Source of the DNA: JAOBAU01 sp034667465
GTDB lineage: Bacteria; Acidobacteriota; Thermoanaerobaculia; Gp7-AA8
Reading direction: 5' to 3'
DNA length: 64,000 nucleotides
Assembly: GCA_034667465.1 (NCBI GenBank)
Contig: JAXDJV010000026.1
Coordinates: forward strand, 1-64,000
Shown: one piece after another, positions 8,702 to 18,094 of the stretch
Numbering within the stretch: the stretch's first letter is position 1
How the letters are laid out: every line of letters begins with the position of its first letter
Made by a program: the position numbers and the translations under genes
Notes under the pieces: generated by a model
The model's database searches: none
Told to the model about the DNA's origin: nothing
Seen by the model: only the letters and a program-made list of their open reading frames with translations

Positions 8702-9615
8702 GGCGCGCACCGCAGATCGCGAAGAGTGAACCGCCCGCGCGCCGGCAGCCCGGCGCGAATCTGCGCATCGGAAAACGGCAGCCGCGGCGTCAGATCATCC
8801 GGCACCGGCGGCGCGAACGGCAGCGGTTCGACGACCCCTTCTTCGAGAATGCGAATCTGCGCGCGCGCGACGAGCGGCACATGCATCGTCAGCTCGAAGA
8901 ATCGCGCGAGGATGCGCATCAGGAACAGCGGCGCCGGAATGATGAAGACCGGCCGCCCGAGGACGTGAGCGACGCGGCGCACGGCATCGGTCAGCAGCAA
9001 CTCCTCCGCGCCGGTGATCGCAACCGTTTCGCGCGACATCCTTGCATCGACGAGCGCCGCGCGCAGCACCGGAACGAGATCGCCGATCGGCAGCGGCCGG
9101 ATCGATTTCTCCCGCAGCCCGACCGCGAGCACGAGCGGCTGCGTCTCGATCGAGTGACTGAGGTGATCGAGCATGTGATCGCCCCGTCCGTAAATCATCC
9201 CCGCCTTCACGATCGTGTAATCGAGTCCCGACGCCCTCACCAACTCCTCGGCGGCCCACTTCGACTCGTGATACGGCGAGCCGCAATCCGGCCGCGCGCG
9301 CAGAAAGCTGAGCATCACGATCTTTCGGACGCCGGCCCGCTTCGCCGCTTCGATGACGGCGCGCGTTCCGTCGACGTGCACGCGCTGATACGTCTGCGTC
9401 CCGAGCTCGCGATTGATCCCGGCGAGATGCGCAACCGCATCGCAACCGGTGAACGCTGACGCGAGCGCGTCGACGTCATCGACCGACGCCCGCACCACGC
9501 CCGTTCCTTCGCGCTGACCGCGCGCGATCGCCACGACTTCGATTCCTTCGCTCTTCAGCGCCGCACCGAGATGCGAGCCGACGAACCCACTGCCACCGGT
9601 GATAGCGATCCTCAT
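8686..9615 (-). CDS. NAD(P)-binding epimerase-like protein (NDUFA9/SDR type)
   Basis: Atypical/extended short-chain dehydrogenase of 309 aa with the glycine-rich opening ITGGSGFVGSHLGAAL and a YHESKWAAEELV segment supplying the Tyr-x3-Lys pair. It resembles the complex I NDUFA9-like/epimerase family with a hydrophobic C-terminal half; the substrate is unknown. The ATG overlaps the stop of the upstream ArsR gene, so the two form an operon. Its last codons and stop lie in the palindromic repeat. Confidence 0.75.
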   Translation of the reverse strand: MRIAITGGSGFVGSHLGAALKSEGIEVVAIARGQREGTGVVRASVDDVDALASAFTGCDAVAHLAGINRELGTQTYQRVHVDGTRAVIEAAKRAGVRKIVMLSFLRARPDCGSPYHESKWAAEELVRASGLDYTIVKAGMIYGRGDHMLDHLSHSIETQPLVLAVGLREKSIRPLPIGDLVPVLRAALVDARMSRETVAITGAEELLLTDAVRRVAHVLGRPVFIIPAPLFLMRILARFFELTMHVPLVARAQIRILEEGVVEPLPFAPPVPDDLTPRLPFSDAQIRAGLPARGRFTLRDLRCAPSSRA

Positions 9616-9917
9616 CGCGTCCTCCTCGACTTCCGCCGCTGCACGATCTGCGTCGGACAGACGGCACTCAGAAAATCGCCGAGCACGGAGGCGAGCGTCT
9701 CCGGCTGCAGCGCGTAGAAAATGCGGTTTCCTTCGCGGCGCTCGGTCACGAGCTCGGCGGTCTCGAGGATCGACAGATGCCGCGAGATGGCGGGAGCGGA
9801 GATGCTGAAGCGCGCCACGATCTCGCCGGCGGCGAGCTCGCCGTCTTTGAGCTCCTGAAGAATCTGGCGCCGGGTCGGATCGGCCAGCGCCTGAAAGGTT
9901 CGCGCAGCGGTTTTCAC
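9612..9917 (-). CDS. ArsR-family transcriptional repressor
   Basis: Small winged-helix regulator (101 aa from the GTG at 9917). It begins KTAARTFQALADPTRRQILQ and has the helix SAPAISRHLSILETAEL and the wing REGNRIFYAL, typical of the autorepressor/SdpR-like ArsR branch without obvious metal-site cysteines. It overlaps the epimerase gene by 4 bases and probably represses both. A TTG nine bases upstream is an alternative start. Confidence 0.85.
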   Translation of the reverse strand: MKTAARTFQALADPTRRQILQELKDGELAAGEIVARFSISAPAISRHLSILETAELVTERREGNRIFYALQPETLASVLGDFLSAVCPTQIVQRRKSRRTR

Positions 9918-9934
9918 GCTTCGCAATTTAACAC

Positions 9935-9944
9935 ATTAGCTAAT
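9935..9944. promoter_or_regulatory. Candidate operator of the ArsR gene
   Basis: ATTAGCTAAT is a perfect 10-bp palindrome in an AT-rich island 18 bases before the ArsR start, in an otherwise GC-rich region. ArsR-type autorepressors typically bind such sites over their own promoter. Confidence 0.45.
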
Positions 9945-9958
9945 TAGTTGCGAGCGAA

Positions 9959-10249
9959 CTATCGGCGAATCCACGGCCGCAGCACGAAATGCTCCGGCGT
10001 CGCCGTCACCGTCTCGCGCACCGAACGAACGAGCTTCCGCCGCGACAGCAGCCGCAGCGCCGCCTGCACCGCGCTCTTCGACAATCCCGTCTCATCGGCG
10101 ATCCCCTGATGACTGATCCGCAACGCTTTCGCGCGCGCGGCGATCGTCCGGCTGTACAAAAACAGATAGACGACGAACGCGGCCGGCGAGTGGTCGTGGC
10201 CTGTCAGATCGCGCATCAGCGTCTCGATCACGTAGGGGTCTATTTTCAT
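9959..10249 (-). CDS. Helix-turn-helix protein, unassigned
   Basis: Product of 96 aa starting MKIDPYVIETLMRDL. A clear helix-turn-helix is present (HQGIADETGLSKSAVQAAL) followed by a short wing with ETVTATPEHFVL, so it is a small DNA-binding winged-helix protein of MarR/helix-turn-helix type. No effector domain is seen. The ATG at 10249 is preferred over the longer hydrophobic extension (MSTVLEIAIVIIPTV), which reads through the promoter region. Target unknown. Confidence 0.65.
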   Translation of the reverse strand: MKIDPYVIETLMRDLTGHDHSPAAFVVYLFLYSRTIAARAKALRISHQGIADETGLSKSAVQAALRLLSRRKLVRSVRETVTATPEHFVLRPWIRR

Positions 10250-10337
10250 TACTGTAGGGATAATCACTATAGCGATTTCAAGGACCGTCGACAAACGCGA
10301 ACGCTCCGCCTACATTGCGGCGCGGAGGTAGTCATCG

Positions 10338-10703
10338 ATGATCACGCAGGTCAAATTCGTCGGCATCCCGGTGAGCGATCAGCAGCGCTCGCTCGACTTT
10401 TTCACGCAGAAGGCCGGCTTCAAAGTCCTCACCGACCAGCCGATGGGACCGGGACAGCGCTGGATCGAGCTGAAGGTCGGCCGCGCCGAAACCGGTGTCG
10501 TCCTCTTCACGCCGCCCGGCCACGAAGATCGCATCGGCTCGTTCGTGAATCTGTCATTCCAGTGCGACAACGTGCAGAAAACGTTCGAGGAGATGCGCGA
10601 TCGCGGCGTCGAGTTCGTGCAGGAGCCGAAGACCGAACAATGGGGCACATCGGCGATTTTCAAGGACCCCGATGGCAACACGTTCGTGCTCGGCTCGAAG
10701 TAA
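10338..10703 (+). CDS. VOC (glyoxalase/bleomycin-resistance) family protein
   Basis: A 121-aa vicinal-oxygen-chelate protein. It begins VKFVGIPVSDQQRSLDFF, has a mid-protein GRAETGVVLFTP strand and ends KDPDGNTFVLGSK, the family's second metal-site strand. Likely a small metal-dependent lyase/dioxygenase-like or binding protein; substrate unknown. The start has a Shine-Dalgarno GGAGG about 9 bases upstream and a TACATT -10 before that, so this gene has an ordinary leader, unlike several neighbours. Confidence 0.85.
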   Translation: MITQVKFVGIPVSDQQRSLDFFTQKAGFKVLTDQPMGPGQRWIELKVGRAETGVVLFTPPGHEDRIGSFVNLSFQCDNVQKTFEEMRDRGVEFVQEPKTEQWGTSAIFKDPDGNTFVLGSK

Positions 10704-10721
10704 GGTCACTAAAATGGCGCG

Positions 10722-11123
10722 ATGCGCCGAATCGCCGTTCTCTTCGTTCTCATCGCGCTCGCCGGCTGCAAGGGCGACAGTCCAACCGATCCGACGACTG
10801 AGTTCGGGACGCGCGGGCGGCTGGCGGGCGTGGTGACGATCGGACCGTTTTGTCCGGTCACGACGACCCAGCCCTGTCCGACGCCGCCTTCCGCGTACAG
10901 CGAGCGAAAGGTGCTCGTCTACAACGAAGCGGGGACGCAACTGCTCTTCAGCGTCGACATCGACACGTTCGGCGTCTACCTGATCGCGCTCCAGCCGGGC
11001 CGCTATCTCATCGACATTAAGAAGGTCGGCCTCGATCGATCGTCGGACGTCCCGAAGGTCGTGACGATCGAGAAGAACCTGACGACGCCGTTCGACATCA
11101 GCATCGACACCGGCATCCGCTGA
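10722..11123 (+). CDS. Small lipoprotein, function unknown
   Basis: A 133-aa product with a lipoprotein signal (ALAGC, lipid-modified Cys at residue 16) followed by a short beta-rich domain of prealbumin-like or carboxypeptidase-regulatory character (GRYLIDIKKVG). No catalytic motif. TAAAAT lies 6 bases before the ATG, suggesting a leaderless transcript. The stop overlaps the start of the following oxidoreductase. Confidence 0.6.
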   Translation: MRRIAVLFVLIALAGCKGDSPTDPTTEFGTRGRLAGVVTIGPFCPVTTTQPCPTPPSAYSERKVLVYNEAGTQLLFSVDIDTFGVYLIALQPGRYLIDIKKVGLDRSSDVPKVVTIEKNLTTPFDISIDTGIR

Positions 11124-12259
11124 TGCGCGTCGCGATCGTCGGAGCGGGAGTCGTCGGTGCGAGCGTCGCGTATCACCTCGCATCGCGCGGCATTCACGAC
11201 GTCGTCGTGCTCGACCGCGCAGAGCAGCCGGGCGGCGGCAGCACGCCGCGCGCAACCGGCGGGTTTCGCGTGCAGTTCGGAACCGCGATCAACATCGCGC
11301 TCTCGCTGCTCGCGCGAGAAAAACTGCTGCGCTTCGAAGAGGAGCTCGGCGTCGACAGCGGCTATCGTCCGCACGGTTACCTTTTCCTCGCGCGCTCGGA
11401 AGCGGCGATGGATGCGCTGCGCGCCGCGAACGCGCTGCAGCACGCGAACGGTGTATCGGAAGCGCAGCTGATCGACGCCGGCGAAGCGCGCCGCATCAAT
11501 CCCGCGATTGAAGATGACGCGATCGCCGGCGGCGCATACGGTCCGCGCGACGGGTTCATTCGCTCGATGCAGATCCTCGGCGGCTACACCGACGCCGCGA
11601 AACGATTCGGCGTCCGCTTTGACTACGGCGTCGACGCCGTGCGATGGCGTGTTGAAAGCGATCGTGTCGTCGCCATCGAAACAAAGTACGGCGCGATCGA
11701 AGCAGACGTGTTCGTGAACGCCGCCGGGGCCTGGGCATCGACGCTCGGCGTCGACAATCCGGTTCGTCCGCTGCGACGCCAGGTCGCATGCACCGTCGAA
11801 ACAGACGCGTTGCCGGAGACGATGCCGATGACGATCTGGATCGACGACGGCTTCCACCTGCGCGTCCGCGACCGGCGAATCCTGCTACTCCGTCCCGACG
11901 AACCGCGCACGAGCGATCCATTCGACGACTCGCTCGATGATGCGTGGATCGCGGACGTCGTCGAGCGCGCACGAGCAAGAGTCCCGATCGCCGCAACAGT
12001 TCCAATCGATCGTGAGAAGAGCTGGGCCGGCCTGTACGAAATGTCTCCCGACCGCCACGCTCTCCTCGGCCGCGCGCCGGGTTTCACGAATCTTTTTCTC
12101 GCCAACGGCTCGTCAGGTCACGGCGTTATGCACGCGCCCGCGCTCGGCCAGTTGCTCGCGCAACTCATCGCCGGCGAGCGGCCGTCGATCGATATCCATC
12201 CGCTGCGTCCGTCGCGATTCGCGGAAGGGGAACCGATCGCCGGGCCGGAGCTCCTGTGA
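11123..12259 (+). CDS. FAD-dependent oxidoreductase (DAO/glycine-sarcosine oxidase family)
   Basis: A 378-aa flavoprotein. The dinucleotide-binding motif VAIVGAGVVGASVAYHLASRG is at the N-terminus, GGGSTPRATGGFR is the loop around the isoalloxazine, and the C-terminal LANGSSGHGVMHAPALGQL closes the FAD site. The family oxidises N-methyl or alpha-amino acids; the exact substrate cannot be told. Overlaps the lipoprotein upstream and DUF72 downstream by 1-4 bases. Confidence 0.85.
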   Translation: MRVAIVGAGVVGASVAYHLASRGIHDVVVLDRAEQPGGGSTPRATGGFRVQFGTAINIALSLLAREKLLRFEEELGVDSGYRPHGYLFLARSEAAMDALRAANALQHANGVSEAQLIDAGEARRINPAIEDDAIAGGAYGPRDGFIRSMQILGGYTDAAKRFGVRFDYGVDAVRWRVESDRVVAIETKYGAIEADVFVNAAGAWASTLGVDNPVRPLRRQVACTVETDALPETMPMTIWIDDGFHLRVRDRRILLLRPDEPRTSDPFDDSLDDAWIADVVERARARVPIAATVPIDREKSWAGLYEMSPDRHALLGRAPGFTNLFLANGSSGHGVMHAPALGQLLAQLIAGERPSIDIHPLRPSRFAEGEPIAGPELL

Positions 12260-12960
12260 TCAAAGTCGGTCTTTGCGGATTCTCGATCGGCTTCGACGAA
12301 TACATCGAGCGTTTCCCGGTGGTCGAAGTGCAGCAGACGTTTTATGAGCCGCCGAAGCGGGCGACGCTCGAACGGTGGCGCGCGCTCGCGCCGGAATCAT
12401 TCGAGTTCACGATGAAGGCGTGGCAGGTGATCACGCATGCATCGACGAGCAGCACGTATCGGCGGATGAAGACGCCGCTCACCGATGCCGAGCGCGCCGA
12501 GGTCGGCGGCTTTCGCGTGAACGACACGACGATGCGCGCGTGGAAGACGACTCGCGACTGCGCGCGCATTCTTCGCGCGACCGCGATCCTCTTTCAATGT
12601 CCGGCGAGCTTTCGCGCGACCGACGAGAACATCGCGAACATGCGCGCGTTCTTCGCGGCGATCGAGCGTCCGGGCAACATTCGTTTTCTCTGGGAGCCGC
12701 GTGGTGCGTGGCCGGATGACACGGTGCTCGCCGTTTGCCGCGAGCTCGACCTCATCCACGCCGTCGATCCGTTCGTGCGGCCGTCGCTGACGCCGGAAGT
12801 TACGTACTGGCGGCTGCACGGCAACGGCAGCGCGTACGCCGTTTACACGGACGCTGAGCTCGCGCAGCTTCGCGCGTGGATCGATCCGAAGAACGAGACG
12901 TACGTGATGTTCAACAACGTTCCGCGCGTCGGCGATGCGAAGCGCTTCCTTAGAGCGTGA
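12256..12960 (+). CDS. DUF72 family protein
   Basis: A 234-aa TIM-barrel-like DUF72 protein. It opens IKVGLCGFSIGFDEYIERFPVVE, has the characteristic FEFTMKAWQVITH strand and ILFQCPASFR, and ends with YVMFNNVPRVGDAKRF. Biochemical role is unknown for the family. The GTG start overlaps the preceding stop (GTGA), so it is the last gene of the 10.7-13.0 kb plus-strand operon. Confidence 0.85.
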   Translation: MIKVGLCGFSIGFDEYIERFPVVEVQQTFYEPPKRATLERWRALAPESFEFTMKAWQVITHASTSSTYRRMKTPLTDAERAEVGGFRVNDTTMRAWKTTRDCARILRATAILFQCPASFRATDENIANMRAFFAAIERPGNIRFLWEPRGAWPDDTVLAVCRELDLIHAVDPFVRPSLTPEVTYWRLHGNGSAYAVYTDAELAQLRAWIDPKNETYVMFNNVPRVGDAKRFLRA

Positions 12961-13570
12961 CGTCGCGAATCGCATCCGCGATCCCATCGACGTGCGCGGT
13001 CAGTCCGTGATCGCCGCCTTCCACGCGCACGAACCGTGAACCGGGAGCGAGCCGCGGCGACCACGAACGCCACGTTCGTTCCACCGGCTTGAAGCCGACA
13101 CTCTCATCGTCCGTTCCCATGATCACGATCACTCGTTGCCGCGGTGGTTCGCGATCGGCATCGACGCGCGACATCTGCTCGAAAAAGTACCGGTGAATCG
13201 GCACCTCCGCGTTCCGCGCGTAATTGAAGACGTTGACCGGATCGCCGTCAGGAATGCGAGCCAGCCAGTGATCGGAAACGCCGAGCGCCGGCGCGATCAA
13301 CACCAGCGGCGCATCGATGCCGCGGCGCGCGACTTCCAGCGCCACGAGACCACCAAGCGAGCTGCCGACAATCGCACGCGGCGAGATCCGTTTCGCCTCG
13401 CTCACCGCATGTTCGACCACCCCTTCGAAGTCGAGCTTCTCGAACGACGGCACGTTCAAATCGGGCGTCGCCATTTCGATTCCGTCGCGCTCGAGCAGAG
13501 GCCGCAACAGCTCGATTTTGCCGCTCCGCGGTGACGACGCGAAACCGTGCAGATAAAGGATCGGCAGCAC
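12950..13570 (-). CDS. Alpha/beta hydrolase (YqiA/UPF0227-like esterase)
   Basis: A 206-aa protein beginning LPILYLHGFASSPRSGK, with nucleophile elbow IVGSSLGGLVALE and a histidine in GGDHGL near the C-terminus. This fits the YqiA-like esterase family. The GTG at 13570 is chosen because the first beta-strand starts there; longer readings run into the divergent gene. It overlaps the DUF72 3' end by 11 bases. Substrate unknown. Confidence 0.75.
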   Translation of the reverse strand: MLPILYLHGFASSPRSGKIELLRPLLERDGIEMATPDLNVPSFEKLDFEGVVEHAVSEAKRISPRAIVGSSLGGLVALEVARRGIDAPLVLIAPALGVSDHWLARIPDGDPVNVFNYARNAEVPIHRYFFEQMSRVDADREPPRQRVIVIMGTDDESVGFKPVERTWRSWSPRLAPGSRFVRVEGGDHGLTAHVDGIADAIRDVTL

Positions 13571-13600
13571 CGCGGCGATTCTCTCATTACAATCATTGCA

Positions 13601-15217
13601 GTGTTCCGAAGCGCGATCGCCGGTGTGGTGCTGTTGTGCGCGTTGACCGCGCACGCGCAGCCGTCGCCTCCCGCGTCGCGCGCCGAGTATCGCGCGTTCT
13701 GGGTCGAAACGTTCCACACGCCGCTCGGTACGCACGACGCCGTCGATCGCGTCATCGCCGCCGCGGTGCGCGCGAATGCCAACGCGATCTTCGCGCAGGT
13801 GCGGCGACGCGGCGACGCCTGGTATCTCGATGCGCGCGAGCCGCTGACGGAAACCGACGGCGTCGGTGAGCCCGACCCGACCGGCCGTCCGACCTTCGAT
13901 CCGCTGCGTTACCTCATCGATGAAGCGCACGCGCGCGGCATCGAAGTGCACGCCTTCGTGATCGTCGGCTCGATCTTCGCCGGCGATCCGCGCAAAGCGA
14001 TGCCGCGCGATCCGACGCATCCGTTCGTGCAGCACATCGCGAACATCGACGCGTCATCGCCCGCGCAGTGGGCGACGCGCGCGCTGCCACCGCGCAACTC
14101 CGGCACCACATTCGACGGCCAGCGTTTCGGCACCGAGTGGTACATCGACCTCGGGCATCCCGAAGCGGCCGCGTACACCGTCAACGTCCTCGCGCATCTC
14201 GTCCGCAAATACGACCTCGACGGATTGCACCTCGATCGCATCCGCTATCCCGAAGCTCCGTCCGCGCCGCGCGGCGGCATCAACGTCGGCTACAACGCCA
14301 CGAACGTCGCACGCTTCCGCGCTCGCGTCGGCGACACCGCGGGATACGACGACGCCGGCTTTCCGCTGCCGAACGATCCGCAGTGGAACGACTGGCGCCG
14401 CGAACAGGTCACCGCATTTCTCCGCCGTCTCTACCTCACCGTGAAATCGATCCGGCCTTCAGTCAAGGTCTCCGCGGCCGCGATCTGCTACGGCACCGGC
14501 CCGACCGCGAACGGCGGCTTTCAGCACACCGAAGCGTACGAGCGCGTTTTCCAGGACTGGCGCGGGTGGGCGGAGGAAGGGATCATCGACATCCTCGCGC
14601 CGATGAACTACAAGCGCGAGCGGCTCGTCGCGCAGGCGAAACAGTTCGATGACTGGCTGCGCTTCACCGCCGACACGGCGCGCGAAAACGGACGGATCTC
14701 GCTCATCGGCGTCGGCGCGTTCATGAATCCGCTCGACGCCACGCTGCGCCAGACCCGCCGCGCGCTCGCACGCTCCGACGGCGTCATCTTCTACTCGCTC
14801 GCGTCGACGAACTCCGTCCGCAGCGACGCCACCGACTTCTTCTCCGCGGTCGGCACGCGCGCGTTTCGCACTCCCGCGTCGACGCCGCAACTCGTCGAGC
14901 ACGGCGGCTATGTGATGGGACTGGTGCGCGACTCCGAAGCGCACGCGGTCGACGGCGCCGAAGTCACGATCAGCGATCTCACGACCGGCACCGCACGAAA
15001 GATCATCGCCGACGGCAACGGCTTCTACGGCGCGCCGCATCTCACGCCTGGCCGTTATCGCGTCACGGCGCGATTCAACGGCGAGCAGCTGGCGACGTCA
15101 CTGATCTCGATCGAAGTCGGACACGTCACGAACGCGAACCTCGATCAGTACACGATCCGGAAAGCCTTCTCGGCGCCGGGCGGGACTTCCTCGATCTCGA
15201 CGAACTCGACGCCCTGA
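13601..15217 (+). CDS. Secreted GHL10-family glycoside hydrolase-like protein
   Basis: Exported protein of about 538 aa. A signal peptide ends ...CALTAHAQ, then a GHL10/DUF187 TIM-barrel starts EYRAFWVETFHTPLG and includes YDLDGLHLDRIRYP and IIDILAPMNYKRE, with acidic residues suited to glycan cleavage. The last ~90 residues form a carboxypeptidase-regulatory-like beta domain. The GTG at 13601 follows TACAAT by 7 bases (leaderless). Likely acts on cell-wall or environmental polysaccharide. Confidence 0.8.
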   Translation: MFRSAIAGVVLLCALTAHAQPSPPASRAEYRAFWVETFHTPLGTHDAVDRVIAAAVRANANAIFAQVRRRGDAWYLDAREPLTETDGVGEPDPTGRPTFDPLRYLIDEAHARGIEVHAFVIVGSIFAGDPRKAMPRDPTHPFVQHIANIDASSPAQWATRALPPRNSGTTFDGQRFGTEWYIDLGHPEAAAYTVNVLAHLVRKYDLDGLHLDRIRYPEAPSAPRGGINVGYNATNVARFRARVGDTAGYDDAGFPLPNDPQWNDWRREQVTAFLRRLYLTVKSIRPSVKVSAAAICYGTGPTANGGFQHTEAYERVFQDWRGWAEEGIIDILAPMNYKRERLVAQAKQFDDWLRFTADTARENGRISLIGVGAFMNPLDATLRQTRRALARSDGVIFYSLASTNSVRSDATDFFSAVGTRAFRTPASTPQLVEHGGYVMGLVRDSEAHAVDGAEVTISDLTTGTARKIIADGNGFYGAPHLTPGRYRVTARFNGEQLATSLISIEVGHVTNANLDQYTIRKAFSAPGGTSSISTNSTP

Positions 15218-15768
15218 CAGTCGCTCGCGGCGTCGCGCACCGCTTTCGTCGCCAGCACTTCCGCCGCCTTCGCGATGTCCTCGCCGAGTTTGCTCGCCGC
15301 ATTCACTTCCGCGCCGTAGACGTCGCTGTCGCCGATGCGCAGCATCCGTCCGAAGCCGAGGCCGACGCAGAGCAGCACCTGATCCTCGGCGGCGCGCGTG
15401 GCGTTGTACTCGAAGGTCGCGCGCTGCATCGCGATCGCCGCGCGAATCGCTTTTTGCACGTTGCGGAAAATGATCAGCAGCGAATCGCCTTCCGCTTTCA
15501 GCATGATTCCGTCGTGCGATTCGATCTGCGGAATGAGCAGCCGCTCCGACTCATAGATCGTCTGCAGAAAGTGAATGATCCCGAATGCCGCGACGCTGCG
15601 TGAAAAACCGGCGAGGTCGGTAAACATCACGCACCACTCTTCGCCGAACAGATCCCAGAGACGCTGATCGATCAGTTCCTTGTCGGCGCCGGGCGCGAGG
15701 CGCGCGTCGATCAGCTTCTGCAATCGGTCTTCCGATGCGCTGAGGATGATAGAGCGGCGATGCGGCAT
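15145..15768 (-). CDS. Class III adenylate/guanylate cyclase domain protein
   Basis: A 207-aa soluble protein made of one class III nucleotide cyclase domain. The first metal-binding aspartate is in MFTDLAGFSRS, the second in LKAEGDSLLIIF, and GDSDVYGAEVNAASKLGE is the purine/transition-state helix region. No receptor part is fused. It may make a cyclic nucleotide or be a degenerate sensor. The Crp-type proteins at 42-43 kb make a cAMP link worth noting but unproven. Overlaps the GHL10 gene end by 73 bases. Start: ATG at 15768, 6 bases after TACACT. Confidence 0.8.
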   Translation of the reverse strand: MPHRRSIILSASEDRLQKLIDARLAPGADKELIDQRLWDLFGEEWCVMFTDLAGFSRSVAAFGIIHFLQTIYESERLLIPQIESHDGIMLKAEGDSLLIIFRNVQKAIRAAIAMQRATFEYNATRAAEDQVLLCVGLGFGRMLRIGDSDVYGAEVNAASKLGEDIAKAAEVLATKAVRDAASDCQGVEFVEIEEVPPGAEKAFRIVY

Positions 15769-15810
15769 CGCCGCAGTGTAGCGCGCGCGGCGGTACAATC
15801 CGGCTCCTCC

Positions 15811-18021
15811 ATGTCATTCAGAAACCGGTATCTCCTCTGGCTCACCGTGCCTCCGGCGCTGGTCACGCTGCCGCTTGCATTCGTCTTTCTGTCGCAGGTC
15901 GTGCACTTCTCGCTCGGCAGCGGAACGGCGGTATTCGCGATGCTCGTCGTGCTCTACGCCGCGGCGGGAGCGGGACTGCATCTCGTCCTCGCCTCGGAGC
16001 TCGACTCGCTCGATTCCGCCGCGGAGTTGCACGGCGACATCTCGACGCTGATGTCGGACGCGCTCGCGCACACGACGCGTTACGCGACGATCTTCTGGTC
16101 GCTCGGCGCGCTCATCTTCGCGCTCGTCGGAACGCTGACCGTTCTCAGCACGCCATTCGGCTTCACCTGCTTTTTCGTCGCGGCGCTGATCGCCGCGTTT
16201 CCGTCGATCGCGTGGGCGTATGCCGCCGGAAAACAGCGGCTCGTCGAAAACGGCCAGCGCGCCGAACGGATTCACTTCACCGGCCGCAGACTTCCGCTCG
16301 GCCGTAAGATCGCCATTGTCTTCATCGGCTCCTTCATCATCTCCGCGCTCGTCACGGTGCTGCTCGTGTCGTCGAAAGTGCAGGCGGCGCTCGCCGAAAT
16401 CTCCACCACCGCATCGGCCGATCGGATGCGCGCGATCCCGATGCAGATCACCGTCTACACGCTCGTCATCGCCTTCTTCACGACGGTGATGTTCGCCTTC
16501 GCGACGTGGCTGCTCGCGCGCGACGTCGCCGCGCCGCTGCGCGAACTGGGCGCGCTCGCCGCCGAAATGGCGCAGGGCAACTTCGACGTCGCGCCGCGCG
16601 TCTTCGCCGACGACGAAGTCGGCGAAGTCGTCACGAGCTTCATCGAGACGCGGACGAATCTCCGCCGCCTCCTCGGACGCATCGGCGGCAGCGGCACGAC
16701 GATCACCGACGGCGTTCGCGTCATCACCGACGGAACCGAATCGCTGCTCACCCGCTCGCGCGAACAGAGCGAGCTGACCGAGAGCTCATCGATGGCGGTC
16801 GAGAACGTCCGCGGCGGAATCAGCAGCGTGCTCGTCGCCGCCGACACCGTCACCGAGCTTACGCAGGACGCGTCGAGCCGCGCGCTCGAGCTCCAGGCGT
16901 CCGCCGAGGAAGTTGCGCGGAGCATGGATTACCTCTTCCAGTCGGTCGAGAAAACGTCGTCATCGACGACGGAGATGAACGCATCGATGAGCGAGATGTC
17001 GCGGCGCACCGACGTCCTCGCCGGCATCGGCGACGAAGTGCTGTCATTCGTCTCGCAGATGGACTCCACGATCGAAGAGCTGCGCGCCGGTGCGCAGTCG
17101 ACCGCCGAGATTTCGCGTCAGGTCCGCGAGGACGCGGAAAAGGGCGGCACCGCGGTCGCGCGCACCGTCGATGGAATCAACCTGTCGCAGGAGCTGACGA
17201 ACAGCACCGCCACGGTGCTCGACGATCTGCAGAAAAGCGTCGGCCAGATCAGCCAGATCCTCAACGTCATCGAAGAGGTCACGAACCGCACGAACCTGCT
17301 CGCGCTGAACGCCGCGATCATCGCGGCGCAGGCCGGCGAGCACGGCCTCGGCTTCACCGTCGTCGCCGACGAAATCCGCGAGCTCGCGGAACGGACGCGC
17401 GGCTCGACGAAAGAGATCAGCACGATCATCAAAGCGGTGCAGAACAGCTCGCGCGCCGCGGTTGCGAAAGCGCACGAAGGCGTCGAGCTGATCGTCGACA
17501 ACGTGCGGCTCGCCGAGAACGCATCGTCGTCGCTCGGACAGATCGTCGAGAGCTCGTCGACGTCATACGAGATGGCGACGAAGATCTCGCGCGCGCTCGA
17601 CGATCAGGCGAAAGCGAGCCGCCATCTGCACGAAGTAGCGTCGCGCATGTCAGATCACATCGCGGAGATCAACCGCGCCAGCCGCGAACAGGCGCGCGGT
17701 ACGCAGCTCCTCGCCGAGGAATCGGATCGCGTGCGCGAGATCGCGGCGCAGGTGAAGAACGCGACCGACGAACAGTCGACCGCCGGTCACGGCATCACCA
17801 TCGCGCTCGAAAAAATCTCCGACGACGCGCGCGCGATGCGCGATCTGCTCGATCGTCAGCTGCAGGAGACCGACAGCATCGCCGACGCCAGCCGGATGAT
17901 GCTCGACTTCGCGCTGGCAAACGACTCCATCGCGCGCGAGTTCAACTCGACCGTGCAAAACCTCGTGACGAGCGGCCGCGACTTCGAGAGCGAAGTCGGA
18001 CGCTTCCGCTTCACGACGTAG
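15811..18021 (+). CDS. Methyl-accepting chemotaxis protein
   Basis: A 736-aa transmembrane chemoreceptor. About five hydrophobic segments lie within the first ~235 residues, followed by a HAMP linker (APLRELGALAAEMAQGNFD) and a long coiled-coil signalling domain with the hairpin tip TNLLALNAAIIAAQAGEHG. The N-terminal sensor is membrane-embedded rather than periplasmic. The ATG at 15811 is preferred; TACAAT lies 11 bases upstream. No other chemotaxis gene is in the window. Confidence 0.93.
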   Translation: MSFRNRYLLWLTVPPALVTLPLAFVFLSQVVHFSLGSGTAVFAMLVVLYAAAGAGLHLVLASELDSLDSAAELHGDISTLMSDALAHTTRYATIFWSLGALIFALVGTLTVLSTPFGFTCFFVAALIAAFPSIAWAYAAGKQRLVENGQRAERIHFTGRRLPLGRKIAIVFIGSFIISALVTVLLVSSKVQAALAEISTTASADRMRAIPMQITVYTLVIAFFTTVMFAFATWLLARDVAAPLRELGALAAEMAQGNFDVAPRVFADDEVGEVVTSFIETRTNLRRLLGRIGGSGTTITDGVRVITDGTESLLTRSREQSELTESSSMAVENVRGGISSVLVAADTVTELTQDASSRALELQASAEEVARSMDYLFQSVEKTSSSTTEMNASMSEMSRRTDVLAGIGDEVLSFVSQMDSTIEELRAGAQSTAEISRQVREDAEKGGTAVARTVDGINLSQELTNSTATVLDDLQKSVGQISQILNVIEEVTNRTNLLALNAAIIAAQAGEHGLGFTVVADEIRELAERTRGSTKEISTIIKAVQNSSRAAVAKAHEGVELIVDNVRLAENASSSLGQIVESSSTSYEMATKISRALDDQAKASRHLHEVASRMSDHIAEINRASREQARGTQLLAEESDRVREIAAQVKNATDEQSTAGHGITIALEKISDDARAMRDLLDRQLQETDSIADASRMMLDFALANDSIAREFNSTVQNLVTSGRDFESEVGRFRFTT

Positions 18022-18026
18022 GCAGG

Positions 18027-18083
18027 TGTGTGTGGGGCGGCCGCTCCGACCGCCCCGGCGGGCGAAGCGCCCGCCGCCACACA
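18027..18083. terminator. Bidirectional terminator-like double hairpin
   Basis: Between convergent genes: GGGGCGG...CCGCCCC and GGCGGGCG-AAG-CGCCCGCC hairpins inside outer arms GTGTGTGG/CCACACA. It probably ends both the chemoreceptor and the facing gene, and may be a mobile palindromic repeat of its own family. Confidence 0.65.
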
Positions 18084-18094
18084 GAGTCAACACA